This document shows, in pieces, positions 1 to 7,169 of a stretch of 32,195 bases of DNA. Source of the DNA: an uncultured Faecalitalea sp. (GTDB lineage Bacteria; Bacillota_I; Bacilli_A; Erysipelotrichales; Erysipelotrichaceae); contig CAMJQJ010000016.1 in NCBI GenBank assembly GCA_946408025.1, positions 1 to 32,195 on the forward strand, given 5' to 3'. Each line of letters starts with the position of its first letter. Positions within the stretch are counted from its first letter, which is position 1. The notes below the pieces were generated by a model that saw only the letters and a list, made by a program, of their open reading frames with translations, had not been told where the DNA came from and ran no database searches. The translations under genes and the position numbers were made by a program.

Positions 1-428
1 CGACATAATAATCGGCATGCCTTAGCACTTGATACAATTGGGGCCAATAGAATCTTGCTATCTGCATATTTAGGTAAATCTAAAGGCAATCCAGCTCCAG
101 ATATGATTGCATCCGCTCCAGCTTCAACAGAGGCTTTTACATAGGACTCATAATTTCGGGATGCGACCATGATATTAACCCCTAAAAGCCCTCGTTTTAC
201 TTCATTAACTTTTTTGATTTCTTTTTTTAAAGCACGGATATTCGCTTCTAATGAATTAATTTCAAAATCTGGCTCATTAAATCCTGGCATAGCAGCTGAA
301 ATAACACCCATGCCGCCTTCTTTTCGTACTGCCGAAGCTAAGTTAGATAATGATACGCCTATTCCCATACCGCCTTGAATAATAGGCACTTCTAAAATCT
401 TATCTTTTATTTTTATAGGCTTTAACAT
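1..428 (-). CDS. FabK/nitronate monooxygenase-like FMN enzyme (3' end cut off)
   Basis: The first 142 residues of a TIM-barrel flavoprotein are visible; the gene continues past the left edge. The protein starts MLKPIKIKDKILEVPIIQGG, followed by GMGIGVS, and carries an AGADAIISGAGLP segment, as in the nitronate monooxygenase/FabK (2-nitropropane dioxygenase) superfamily. Its ATG overlaps the fabK stop by 7 bases, so it is the next cistron of the lipid operon and is probably translationally coupled. It is a paralogue of the adjacent FabK, not a duplicate: the glycine-rich N-terminus and spacing differ. It may be a second enoyl-ACP reductase or an auxiliary flavin oxidase; the part that would decide this is outside the window. 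Confidence 0.8.
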   Translation of the reverse strand, partial: MLKPIKIKDKILEVPIIQGGMGIGVSLSNLASAVRKEGGMGVISAAMPGFNEPDFEINSLEANIRALKKEIKKVNEVKRGLLGVNIMVASRNYESYVKASVEAGADAIISGAGLPLDLPKYADSKILLAPIVSSAKACRLLC

Positions 429-1366
429 TGACATTCCTCTATTTTCTTTTTCAGCTCTTCTAGTTGTATCTTAGAATCATGCATCATATTTTCAAAAATT
501 TCAGATAGAGGACGGATTCCCTTACAAAGACCAGCAATCTGTCCCATCATTACTGAGCCAGTTTTCATATCTCCTTCAAATACCGCTCGTCTTAATCCTC
601 CAAGAGTCAATTTCTCCATTTCTTCGGGTTTTGCACCCGCTCTTTCTAATTTTAAATACTGACGACTCATTGAATTTTTTAAAATACGCACCGGTGTATT
701 TAAAGTTCTTCCTGTTACGACCGTATCAGTGTCCTTCGCCTTCAAAACGGCATTTTTATAATTTTCATGAATAGGACATTCTACACTAGTCAATAAACAA
801 GTTCCTAACTGAACACCACAGGCACCTAAAGATAAAGCAGCATTAAAACCTCTACCATCTGCAATTCCTCCAGCAGCAATAACCGGAATTTGAACCGCAT
901 CTACTACTTGAGGTAATAAAGCCATCGTTGTCTGTTCATTGACATGCCCGCCGGCTTCTGTTCCTTCGGCAATGATTCCATCAGCCCCTGCTCTTTCCAT
1001 ACGAATTGCAAGGGCCACACTGGCAACAACTGGAAAAACTTTCGTTCCTGAAGCCTTCAACATATCCATATACTTCCCAGGATTTCCAGCTCCTGTAGTC
1101 ACAACAGGAACATGATTATCCGCAATCACTTTCATTATCGCTTCTGTTTCTGGATTCATTAACATAACATTGACCCCAAAAGGTTTGTTCGTCAAAGAAC
1201 GAATTTTATGAATACTATCCTGAACTTGTTGAGCGTTCATGGCACCTGTGCCTAGAATACCTAGAGCACCACTTTCAGATACTGCAGCAGCAAATTCTGG
1301 TGTTGCGATATTAGCCATAGCCCCTTGAAATATTGGGTATTTTATATTTAGCATATGATTAATCAT
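422..1366 (-). CDS. fabK: Enoyl-ACP reductase II FabK
   Basis: FMN-dependent enoyl-[acyl-carrier-protein] reductase, catalysing the last step of each fatty-acid elongation cycle. The 314-residue length fits the family (pneumococcal FabK is about 324). Seen: PIFQGAMANIATPEF at residues 11-25, the flavin-phosphate loop region TTGAGNPG at 90-97, and GTEAGGH with His141, which by motif corresponds to the catalytic His of pneumococcal FabK. I chose the ATG at 1366 because AGGAGG lies eight bases upstream, inside the end of fabH; a longer reading frame upstream has no such site. It overlaps fabH by 8 bases and the next FabK-like gene by 7. FabK use, instead of FabI, is typical of FabT-regulated Bacillota. 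Confidence 0.93.
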   Translation of the reverse strand: MINHMLNIKYPIFQGAMANIATPEFAAAVSESGALGILGTGAMNAQQVQDSIHKIRSLTNKPFGVNVMLMNPETEAIMKVIADNHVPVVTTGAGNPGKYMDMLKASGTKVFPVVASVALAIRMERAGADGIIAEGTEAGGHVNEQTTMALLPQVVDAVQIPVIAAGGIADGRGFNAALSLGACGVQLGTCLLTSVECPIHENYKNAVLKAKDTDTVVTGRTLNTPVRILKNSMSRQYLKLERAGAKPEEMEKLTLGGLRRAVFEGDMKTGSVMMGQIAGLCKGIRPLSEIFENMMHDSKIQLEELKKKIEECQC

Positions 1367-2339
1367 TATCTTTTCCTCCTTTGATATGAATCCTACAAGC
1401 TGCCCATGTAAATCCCGCACCAAAGCCTACTAATACAAGATTCATATTTTCTTTGATTCGTTTTTGTTCCCATGCCTGACCTAGGGCTAATGGAACACTA
1501 GCAGCTGAGGTATTACCAAATTGATTCAAATTGATAAACATCTTATCCATTGGGAATTTTATTTTTTTACTCACATGTTCTAAAATACGAATGTTTGCCT
1601 GATGCGGAATCATTAAGTCGATTGAATCTAGACTCTCTCCTTCAAGAACATGTTCGATAGCATCCGGCATAGATTGGATTGCGAAACGAAAAACTTCTCT
1701 TCCATTCATCCTTAAATAAGGCTTTTCTTGTATTATATTTTTTAAACTTGGCTGCAAAGACCGTCCGGCACAAAACAGAGCTTTTTCATTGTCGCCTTTT
1801 GATCTGGCATAAAACTTCATGTTAGATCCATCATTACATCGTTTGATCAAAACAGCACCAGCTCCATCACCAAATAAAACGCAGGTGTTTCGATCTTGCC
1901 AATCTAAAATTTTTGATAATGTCTCAGCCCCAATGATCAAAGCAATCCCTTTATCTAGTATTTTTGAAGCACACTGTAAAGCATAAATAAATCCACTACA
2001 TGCCGCATTGATATCAAAAGCCATAACTGGATCATCATTCAATCCTAAAGCTTGCTGTACTAAACATGCACAAGATGGCGTGACATTATCCGGAGTACAG
2101 GTCGCCACGATAATCAATGAAATCTGATGTTTATCGATATGATTTTCTTCAATAGCCTTTTTTGCCGCCTTGATTGCTAAATCACTGGTATTCTCATTTT
2201 CCGATACTGTTCTTTGCTGGATGCCCGTTCTTGACTGAATCCATTCATCGCTTGTATCTACCGTACTTTTTAACATGTCATTGGTTACACAATTTGAACC
2301 ATAAGCATAGCCACATCCAATTATCTTAACATTTTCCAT
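1359..2339 (-). CDS. fabH: Beta-ketoacyl-ACP synthase III FabH
   Basis: Condenses an acyl-CoA primer with malonyl-ACP to start fatty-acid synthesis. All three catalytic residues are visible: Cys114 in NAACSGF, His246 in IPHQANI and Asn276 in NQFGNTSAAS. At 326 residues it has normal length and an uninterrupted thiolase fold. The start at 2339 has AGGAGA eight bases upstream, and its first 19 bases overlap the end of accA in another frame, so the two are likely coupled. Its position after the four acc genes puts malonyl-CoA supply and chain initiation on one transcript. Confidence 0.96.
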   Translation of the reverse strand: MENVKIIGCGYAYGSNCVTNDMLKSTVDTSDEWIQSRTGIQQRTVSENENTSDLAIKAAKKAIEENHIDKHQISLIIVATCTPDNVTPSCACLVQQALGLNDDPVMAFDINAACSGFIYALQCASKILDKGIALIIGAETLSKILDWQDRNTCVLFGDGAGAVLIKRCNDGSNMKFYARSKGDNEKALFCAGRSLQPSLKNIIQEKPYLRMNGREVFRFAIQSMPDAIEHVLEGESLDSIDLMIPHQANIRILEHVSKKIKFPMDKMFINLNQFGNTSAASVPLALGQAWEQKRIKENMNLVLVGFGAGFTWAACRIHIKGGKDND

Positions 2340-3256
2340 GATCCATCTCCTAAATGGCGAAATTTTTCATATCGTCTTTCTACTAATGTAGAAATCTTCA
2401 TTTGTGTTAGATCCTGTAAAGCATCTCTCAACATTACATCCATTCTTTCTACCACGCTTTGAAGATTTGAAGCAGCTCCACCAAATGGTTCAGAAACAAT
2501 TCCATCAATTACTTTTTTTTCTAATAGATCTTTGCTGGTAAGCTTCATCACATCACAAGCTTCTTTAGCACGTGAACCATCTTTCCAAAGTATGGAGGCA
2601 AAACCTTCTGGAGAAAGAATAGAATAAACTGCATATTCTAACATGAAAATCTTATCCGCTACGCTTAGCGCAAGAGCTCCTCCGCTACCTCCTTCCGAAA
2701 GAACAAAGCATACAACAGGCGTTTTTAATGAAGAAAAAGTATATAGACAATCTGCAATTGCCTGTGCCTGTCCTTTCTCTTCTGCTTCTTTACCTGGATA
2801 AGCTCCTGGCGTATCAACAAAAGTAATGATTGGTCTATTAAATTTTTCTGCCTGCTTAGCCAGACGAAGAGCCTTTCGATATCCTTCTGGCTGAGGCATT
2901 CCAAAATGTTGCTTCAAATTTTCTTCAACTGTTTTTCCTTTAGATTGTGCCAAAATTGTTACAGGCATTCCATGAAACGATCCTAAACCACATAACATGG
3001 CTGGATCATCCAAACTTTTACGATCTCCATGTAATTCAACAAATTCATCAAATAACAAATCGATATAATCTTGAGCTTTAGGTCGATCAGGTCTTCTAAC
3101 AAGTTCAACATGATCCCAAGGAGTTAAGACGGTCTCTTTTTGAATCGTTTCAATTTGTTTTTGATAGTCATTCCACATATCCAAATCTTTTTCGTCGACC
3201 TGCATCTGTTGAATCTTTATTTCATTTATTTTTTGCTGTGCTTCCTTAAGATTCAT
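2321..3256 (-). CDS. accA: Acetyl-CoA carboxylase carboxyltransferase alpha subunit
   Basis: Alpha half of the carboxyltransferase that moves CO2 from carboxybiotin to acetyl-CoA. A predicted helical N-terminus (residues 1-50) precedes the crotonase-like core with VELHGDR, FVDTPGAYPG and the oxyanion-type segment SEGGSGGALAL. Its 311 residues match bacterial AccA. The ATG shares four bases (ATGA) with the accD stop, the usual coupling for 1:1 subunits. The C-terminus overlaps fabH by 19 bases. Confidence 0.96.
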   Translation of the reverse strand: MNLKEAQQKINEIKIQQMQVDEKDLDMWNDYQKQIETIQKETVLTPWDHVELVRRPDRPKAQDYIDLLFDEFVELHGDRKSLDDPAMLCGLGSFHGMPVTILAQSKGKTVEENLKQHFGMPQPEGYRKALRLAKQAEKFNRPIITFVDTPGAYPGKEAEEKGQAQAIADCLYTFSSLKTPVVCFVLSEGGSGGALALSVADKIFMLEYAVYSILSPEGFASILWKDGSRAKEACDVMKLTSKDLLEKKVIDGIVSEPFGGAASNLQSVVERMDVMLRDALQDLTQMKISTLVERRYEKFRHLGDGSWKMLR

Positions 3257-4125
3257 GATATGCTCCTTTTACAATGGAATGACAAAAGTCTTTCCAGCTC
3301 TTCTTTCATTTTTTCGCGAGGTACGATTCGATCGATAAATCCTTTCTCCAAGACAAATTCAGCAGTCTGGAAATTATCTGGTAATTTCTCATGAATCGTA
3401 TCTTCAATAACTCTTTTACCTGCAAAACCAACCAAAGCATAAGGCTCACTTAAAATAATGTCGCCTAACATCGCAAAGCTGGCGCTGACTCCTCCAGTTG
3501 TTGGATGTGTCAAAACAATGATTGATAATAATCCCATTTCACTATGTTTTTTCATAGCCGCAGAAGTTTTCGCCATTTGAACCAAAGATAAGATTCCTTC
3601 TTGCATTCTTGCTCCTCCACTTGTACAGCACAAGATCAAAGGTAACTTTTTCTTTGTTGCCAATTCAATTGCCCTGGTAATTTTTTCTCCTACAGCCGCT
3701 GACATGCTACCCATGAAAAAATTTGAATCCATAACTCCAATCACACAAGAAAAACCACCTATTTTTCCTGTTCCCGTGATTATAGCCTCATTCATTCCTG
3801 TTTGTTTTTGTAATCTCTCTAACTTTTCTTTATATCCTGGAAAATCATCAGGGTCGATACTGATCATTTTGGCATTAGTTTCTTTAAACGTATTTTCATC
3901 AATTAATTGACGAATTCTTTCTCTTGCAGAAATTTTGAATGGATGATGACATTTGGGGCAAACATAATGGTTTGATACAAGATCCATCATAGCTACAGAA
4001 GTATGACAATGAGTACAACTCATAAAAACATGATCAGGTATTTCTTTCGATTTTGGTTTAGCTTTTTTACGCCATTGATGAAAAATATCTAGGCGACTCT
4101 TTCTTTCTTTAAATAAACTGTCCAT
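3253..4125 (-). CDS. accD: Acetyl-CoA carboxylase carboxyltransferase beta subunit
   Basis: Beta half of the carboxyltransferase. The N-terminal four-cysteine zinc ribbon is intact: CTHC at residues 37-40 and CPKC at 56-59. The crotonase-like core follows, with the TSGGARMQEG motif. The 290-residue length is typical. The gene overlaps accC by 17 bases at its start and accA by 4 at its end. In other bacteria the AccD zinc ribbon also binds nucleic acid and can modulate its own translation; whether that happens here is unknown. Confidence 0.96.
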   Translation of the reverse strand: MDSLFKERKSRLDIFHQWRKKAKPKSKEIPDHVFMSCTHCHTSVAMMDLVSNHYVCPKCHHPFKISARERIRQLIDENTFKETNAKMISIDPDDFPGYKEKLERLQKQTGMNEAIITGTGKIGGFSCVIGVMDSNFFMGSMSAAVGEKITRAIELATKKKLPLILCCTSGGARMQEGILSLVQMAKTSAAMKKHSEMGLLSIIVLTHPTTGGVSASFAMLGDIILSEPYALVGFAGKRVIEDTIHEKLPDNFQTAEFVLEKGFIDRIVPREKMKEELERLLSFHCKRSIS

Positions 4126-5476
4126 TTTCCTTTAACCTCTTTAGTAAAACAGGTGCATACCCTATATCATGACTTCCTTCAATAAATTCTTTCTGGTATA
4201 GCGTTAAGTAGTTAAATTCAATATTGGTCTTTACTCCTGAAACAATTGTTTCTTCCAAACTTGCTCTCATTTTTTTGATACATTCTAAACGATTTCCACC
4301 TACAACGATCAATTTTAAAATCATAGAATCATAATACGGTGAAATAATTGATCCATTATAAACTGCAGTATCTACTCGAACACCATTTCCACCTGGAACA
4401 TGCATAAAAGTAATCGGCCCTGGGCTTGGAGCAAAATCGTGAGCTACATCTTCGGCGTTGACTCGGCATTCTATCGCATGACCATGACACTGAATATCTT
4501 CCTGATTTAAAGTAAGGTGTTGTCCGGCTGCAATCTTGATTTGCCATTTTATCAAATCAATACCCGTAACTGCTTCTGTCACAGGATGTTCAACTTGAAT
4601 TCTTGTATTCATTTCCATAAAATAAAAATTTCCATGTTTATCCATTAAGAATTCCATAGTACCTGCTGAATCATACCCAATAGATCTTGCAGCCTCTACT
4701 GCTTGTGACAATAATTGATTTCGGTTGTCACTTGTTAATGATGCACATGGAGCTTCTTCAATAATTTTTTGGTTTTTTCGTTGAAATGAGCAATCTCTTT
4801 CATATAGATGAACTACATGCCCAAAATGATCTCCTAAGATCTGAACTTCGATATGTTTCGGGTTTTCAACATATCTTTCCATATAGACTTCATCATTTTC
4901 AAAGCACACTTTAGCTTCTTGTCTAGCTTCGGTATATGCATTTTCTAATTCTTCTTCGTGATATACAATGCGCATACCTCGACCACCACCACCTAAGCGG
5001 GCTTTGATAATAACTGGATATCCAATTGAGTCAGCCATTTTTTTAGCTTCTTCAACACTCTTTAAGGCATTTTCACACCCTTCAACAACAGGAACACCTG
5101 CTTCTTTCATAAGCTTCCGTGCTTGCGTTTTATCTCCCATCATTTTTATCAATCTAGGATTTGGCCCAACAAACGTCATATCACATTCTTGTACTAAACG
5201 AGCAAATCTAGCATTTTCACTCAAAAAACCATACCCTGGATGTACCGCATCACAACCTGTTGAACAAGCCGTTTGTACTATCAATCCCATATTTAGATAG
5301 CTATCTTTAGCTGGGGCTGGGCCAATGCAAACTGCTTGATCCGCTAATTGTACAGCTAACGATTCTTTATCAGCCGTGGAATATACAACAACTGTTTCGA
5401 TCCCTAACTCTTTACAGGCACGGATAATTCGAACCGCAATTTCACCACGATTAGCAATCAGTAAACGGCGAATCAT
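4109..5476 (-). CDS. accC: Biotin carboxylase (acetyl-CoA carboxylase)
   Basis: ATP-grasp enzyme that carboxylates the biotin on AccB. Seen: N-terminal LLIANRGEIAVRIIRAC, HPGYGFLSENARFA, the ATP-binding glycine loop GGGGRGM near residue 163, the EVQILGD and MEMNTRIQVEHPVTE signatures, and the C-terminal carboxylase domain with CRVNAED. Length 455 is normal. The start shares ATGA with the accB stop. A 17-base overlap into accD follows. Confidence 0.97.
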   Translation of the reverse strand: MIRRLLIANRGEIAVRIIRACKELGIETVVVYSTADKESLAVQLADQAVCIGPAPAKDSYLNMGLIVQTACSTGCDAVHPGYGFLSENARFARLVQECDMTFVGPNPRLIKMMGDKTQARKLMKEAGVPVVEGCENALKSVEEAKKMADSIGYPVIIKARLGGGGRGMRIVYHEEELENAYTEARQEAKVCFENDEVYMERYVENPKHIEVQILGDHFGHVVHLYERDCSFQRKNQKIIEEAPCASLTSDNRNQLLSQAVEAARSIGYDSAGTMEFLMDKHGNFYFMEMNTRIQVEHPVTEAVTGIDLIKWQIKIAAGQHLTLNQEDIQCHGHAIECRVNAEDVAHDFAPSPGPITFMHVPGGNGVRVDTAVYNGSIISPYYDSMILKLIVVGGNRLECIKKMRASLEETIVSGVKTNIEFNYLTLYQKEFIEGSHDIGYAPVLLKRLKENGQFI

Positions 5477-5898
5477 TCAATCTCTCCTAAAATAATCAAA
5501 GCTTGTCCATACTCAACCATAGAACTATCTTCTACACAGATTTCTTTTACAATACCCTCTTGATCTGACTGAATCTCATTCATTGTTTTCATTGCCTCTA
5601 CCATGCAAACTACATCTCCTTTATGCACGATATCCCCAATATTTACATATGGCTTTTCTTTTGGAGATTTCGCTCGATAAAAAGTACCTACCAGTGGAGA
5701 AGTAATCTCAATCTTGTTTTCATCCTCTATTGGTTTTGGCTCTTCTTGTGTATGCACGATCTGTGAAACAGGAATACTTTGTGCAGGACCTGTTGGTTTT
5801 TCTAAACGAATCTTTAGATTGCCTTCTTCAAGTTCCATATGTGAAAGATTACTTGCTTCAAAGATTTCGATAATTTCTTTGATTTGCTTTGTTTCCAT
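5473..5898 (-). CDS. accB: Biotin carboxyl carrier protein
   Basis: Carries the biotin that shuttles CO2 between AccC and AccA/AccD. The C-terminal lipoyl/biotinyl domain has EAMKTMNEI, with the biotin-accepting lysine at about residue 104. The middle linker (PTGPAQSIPVSQIVHTQEEP) is Pro/Gln-rich and flexible, as usual. Three start codons lie close together (GTG 5907, ATG 5904, ATG 5898); the GAGGAG site ends at 5908, giving ideal eight-base spacing only to 5898, so I take METKQIKEI as the N-terminus (141 residues). It overlaps accC by 4 bases. Confidence 0.95.
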   Translation of the reverse strand: METKQIKEIIEIFEASNLSHMELEEGNLKIRLEKPTGPAQSIPVSQIVHTQEEPKPIEDENKIEITSPLVGTFYRAKSPKEKPYVNIGDIVHKGDVVCMVEAMKTMNEIQSDQEGIVKEICVEDSSMVEYGQALIILGEIE

Positions 5899-5922
5899 AC
5901 CCATCACTCCTCTTATTGAAAA

Positions 5923-5944
5923 TGAGCCAAGACGTCTTAGCTCA
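5923..5944 (-). terminator. Hairpin between acpP and accB (possible partial terminator)
   Basis: The arms TGAGCTAAGA and TCTTGGCTCA flank a CG centre, giving a stem of up to 10 pairs with one T-G wobble, though the innermost pairs cannot close on a 2-base loop. On the minus strand it is followed by only four Ts and then the accB ribosome site. The short U-tract suggests attenuation or RNA processing, not full termination, which would leave acpP more abundant than the acc genes. Confidence 0.5.
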
Positions 5945-5958
5945 CTGTGTTCAATGAT

Positions 5959-6186
5959 TTACTTCTTTTTTGCTTCAATAATATCAATTACATCTTGAAC
6001 TGTTTCCAGTTTTGCAAGCTCTTCATCTTCGATACGAATATCAAATTCGTTTTCTAATTCCAATGCCAATTCAACAGCTGCCAATGAATCAATTCCTAGA
6101 TCATCATTCAACTTAGCTTCTGGTTTAATTTCTTCTTCATCTACATTGATTGCATCAATCAATACTTTTTTGATATCTTCAAACAT
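5959..6186 (-). CDS. acpP: Acyl carrier protein
   Basis: Carries growing acyl chains on phosphopantetheine. The attachment motif GIDSL places the serine at residue 34, and the 75-residue acidic four-helix protein ends in the family-typical DIIEAKKK. The ATG at 6186 has AGGAGG seven bases upstream. A longer upstream frame would run through the promoter and is rejected. It is the first cistron of the operon and is separated from fabT by a terminator, so it has its own promoter. Confidence 0.97.
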   Translation of the reverse strand: MFEDIKKVLIDAINVDEEEIKPEAKLNDDLGIDSLAAVELALELENEFDIRIEDEELAKLETVQDVIDIIEAKKK

Positions 6187-6203
6187 AATTTTCCTCCTAT
6201 TTA

Positions 6204-6218
6204 CTTTGATATTCAAAG
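6204..6218 (-). promoter_or_regulatory. FabT-type operator box 1 (acpP leader)
   Basis: Inverted repeat CTTTGA-TAT-TCAAAG, a perfect match to the TTTGA-N3-TCAAA core known for FabT/MarR lipid regulators. It lies between the predicted transcription start and the acpP ribosome site. Confidence 0.75.
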
Positions 6219-6232
6219 CTTTTAACGAGCGT

Positions 6233-6261
6233 ATTATAATCGTTTTGATTGTCAAAGTAAA
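6233..6261 (-). promoter_or_regulatory. acpP promoter
   Basis: The -10 is TATAAT (6233-6238) and the -35 is TTTACT (6256-6261) with a 17-base spacer. The second FabT-type palindrome fills most of that spacer, so bound repressor would block RNA polymerase directly. Confidence 0.8.
6244..6256 (-). promoter_or_regulatory. FabT-type operator box 2 (promoter spacer)
   Basis: TTTGA-CAA-TCAAA on the minus strand, with both five-base arms perfect, located between the -35 and -10 of the acpP promoter. Confidence 0.78.
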
Positions 6262-6264
6262 TAG

Positions 6265-6277
6265 TTTGATAGTCAAA
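6265..6277 (-). promoter_or_regulatory. FabT-type operator box 3 (upstream of -35)
   Basis: TTTGA-CTA-TCAAA on the minus strand, with perfect arms, just upstream of the -35. It is 21 bases (about two DNA turns) from box 2, so two repressor dimers could sit on the same face. Confidence 0.75.
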
Positions 6278-6300
6278 ATTTATATTTTTTTCGTAAAATT

Positions 6301-6329
6301 AAAAAAATCTGCCTATCCTGGCAGATTTT
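6301..6329 (-). terminator. fabT terminator
   Basis: A ten-pair stem (AAAATCTGCC / GGCAGATTTT, six-base loop) is followed on the minus strand by a run of Ts. The stem begins inside the fabT stop codon. It separates fabT transcription from acpP. Confidence 0.85.
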
Positions 6330-6822
6330 ATGCTCCTTTTTTCTGATCTGAATACTCATCACTGAAATATTCCAATATATTTTCAAGTGTAGCGTTTAAA
6401 ACTTCATTTTCCTCAAGTCCTAAATCACCAATAGCTTTATTAATCATATTCTCATGGAACTCATCATGTATTTTCAAAATATTTAACGCTTTAGGGGTAT
6501 TCTTTAACCGAACGATGCGACGATCTGTTTCATCACGATATCGTTCAACATACCCTTTCTTTTCTAATCTCGAAACATTTGTTGTCAATGTCCCTGAAGT
6601 AACCATCAATGTTCTAGCTATGTGGCTCATCGTATTAGAGCTCGCCTTTTCGATACGTTCAATGATATGAACTTCATTAATTGATAACTCCACTCCTTTT
6701 TGCCTCAGGTTATTTGCTTCAATATACAATATATAGTTAAAAAGCCCTACTAAAAGCTCATTAAGCGTATGTCGAGTCTTTTTCTTTTTTTCATTTTTAT
6801 TATTTAATTCTGTCTGTGTCAT
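6328..6822 (-). CDS. fabT: MarR-family regulator, probable FabT
   Basis: Winged-helix repressor, probably of fatty-acid synthesis. The MarR core is clear: dimerisation helices (LNELLVGLFNYILYIEANN), recognition region MSHIARTLMVTSGTLTTNVSRLEKKGYVERYRDETDRR with the DxR wing, then C-terminal helices. Gene position upstream of acpP and three TTTGA-N3-TCAAA boxes at that promoter support FabT. In streptococci FabT represses with acyl-ACP as corepressor; that is carried over by homology. The start is uncertain: an ATG at 6870 gives 16 more residues, but a good promoter lies between 6830 and 6858, so I prefer 6822 (164 residues). That ATG has no Shine-Dalgarno and lies about seven bases from the -10, suggesting a leaderless mRNA. 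Confidence 0.82.
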   Translation of the reverse strand: MTQTELNNKNEKKKKTRHTLNELLVGLFNYILYIEANNLRQKGVELSINEVHIIERIEKASSNTMSHIARTLMVTSGTLTTNVSRLEKKGYVERYRDETDRRIVRLKNTPKALNILKIHDEFHENMINKAIGDLGLEENEVLNATLENILEYFSDEYSDQKKGA

Positions 6823-6829
6823 TGCTAAC

Positions 6830-6858
6830 AAAATACATTGTTTTATAATATAAGTCAA
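6830..6858 (-). promoter_or_regulatory. fabT promoter
   Basis: -35 TTGACT (6853-6858), 17-base spacer, -10 TATTTT (6830-6835). The predicted transcription start falls at or within a base or two of the ATG at 6822. No TTTGA-N3-TCAAA box is visible here, so autoregulation is not evident. Confidence 0.6.
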
Positions 6859-6865
6859 GTTTACA

Positions 6866-6883
6866 GACATAAAAAGTTATGTC
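6866..6883. repeat. Inverted repeat upstream of the fabT promoter
   Basis: GACATAA-N4-TTATGTC, seven-base perfect arms, eight bases upstream of the fabT -35. It has no T-tract, so it looks more like a protein-binding site than a terminator. Its sequence differs from the FabT boxes. Confidence 0.4.
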
Positions 6884-6902
6884 ATTTTCCCTATCTTAGT
6901 TT

Positions 6903-6930
6903 GTAAAAAAAACTCCTTTACACAAAGGAG
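6903..6930 (-). terminator. tRNA-Ser terminator
   Basis: CTCCTTT / AAAGGAG stem with a four-base loop, followed on the minus strand by eight Ts. It lies 11 bases past the tRNA CCA end. Confidence 0.88.
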
Positions 6931-6941
6931 CAATGGGTTAC

Positions 6942-7030
6942 TGGCGAAGATGGTGGGATTCGAACCCACGCGCCCTTACAGACCTATCGCATTTCGAGTG
7001 CGACCTCTTAGACCTCTTGAGTACATCTTC
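6942..7030 (-). tRNA. tRNA-Ser(CGA)
   Basis: 89-base class II tRNA with encoded CCA. The acceptor stem GAAGATG pairs with CATCTTC and the discriminator is G. The anticodon stem TCGCA/TGCGA holds the loop CTCGAAA, anticodon CGA, which reads UCG serine codons. A long variable arm (around GTCTGTAAGGGC) is as expected for serine, and the T arm contains GGTTCGAATCC. Confidence 0.95.
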
Positions 7031-7052
7031 ATATTTTGAATTTTCCTCTTTG

Positions 7053-7081
7053 AAATTACGCCAGTTAGGCAAAAAAATCAA
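7053..7081 (-). promoter_or_regulatory. tRNA-Ser promoter
   Basis: -35 TTGATT (7076-7081), 17-base spacer, -10 TAATTT (7053-7058), 23 bases upstream of the mature tRNA 5' end. Confidence 0.65.
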
Positions 7082-7169
7082 GAGTTCTTTCTAATATTCT
7101 TGAGGTTTTCTTTCTATTAATTGTAAATAATGTATAATAATTGATGCGTAATTATTTTAGGAGGCAATT

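Noticed and set aside
4968-5300. Open frame opposite accC
   Set aside because: Antisense shadow of a strongly conserved enzyme, Pro/Arg-rich, no start signals.
6251-6256. TTGACA as the -35 of acpP
   Set aside because: It is only 11 bases from the TATAAT; TTTACT gives 17 bases. The TTGACA is part of operator box 2.
6187-6276. Longer N-terminus for acyl carrier protein
   Set aside because: It would translate through the promoter and operator boxes; the AGGAGG site points to 6186.
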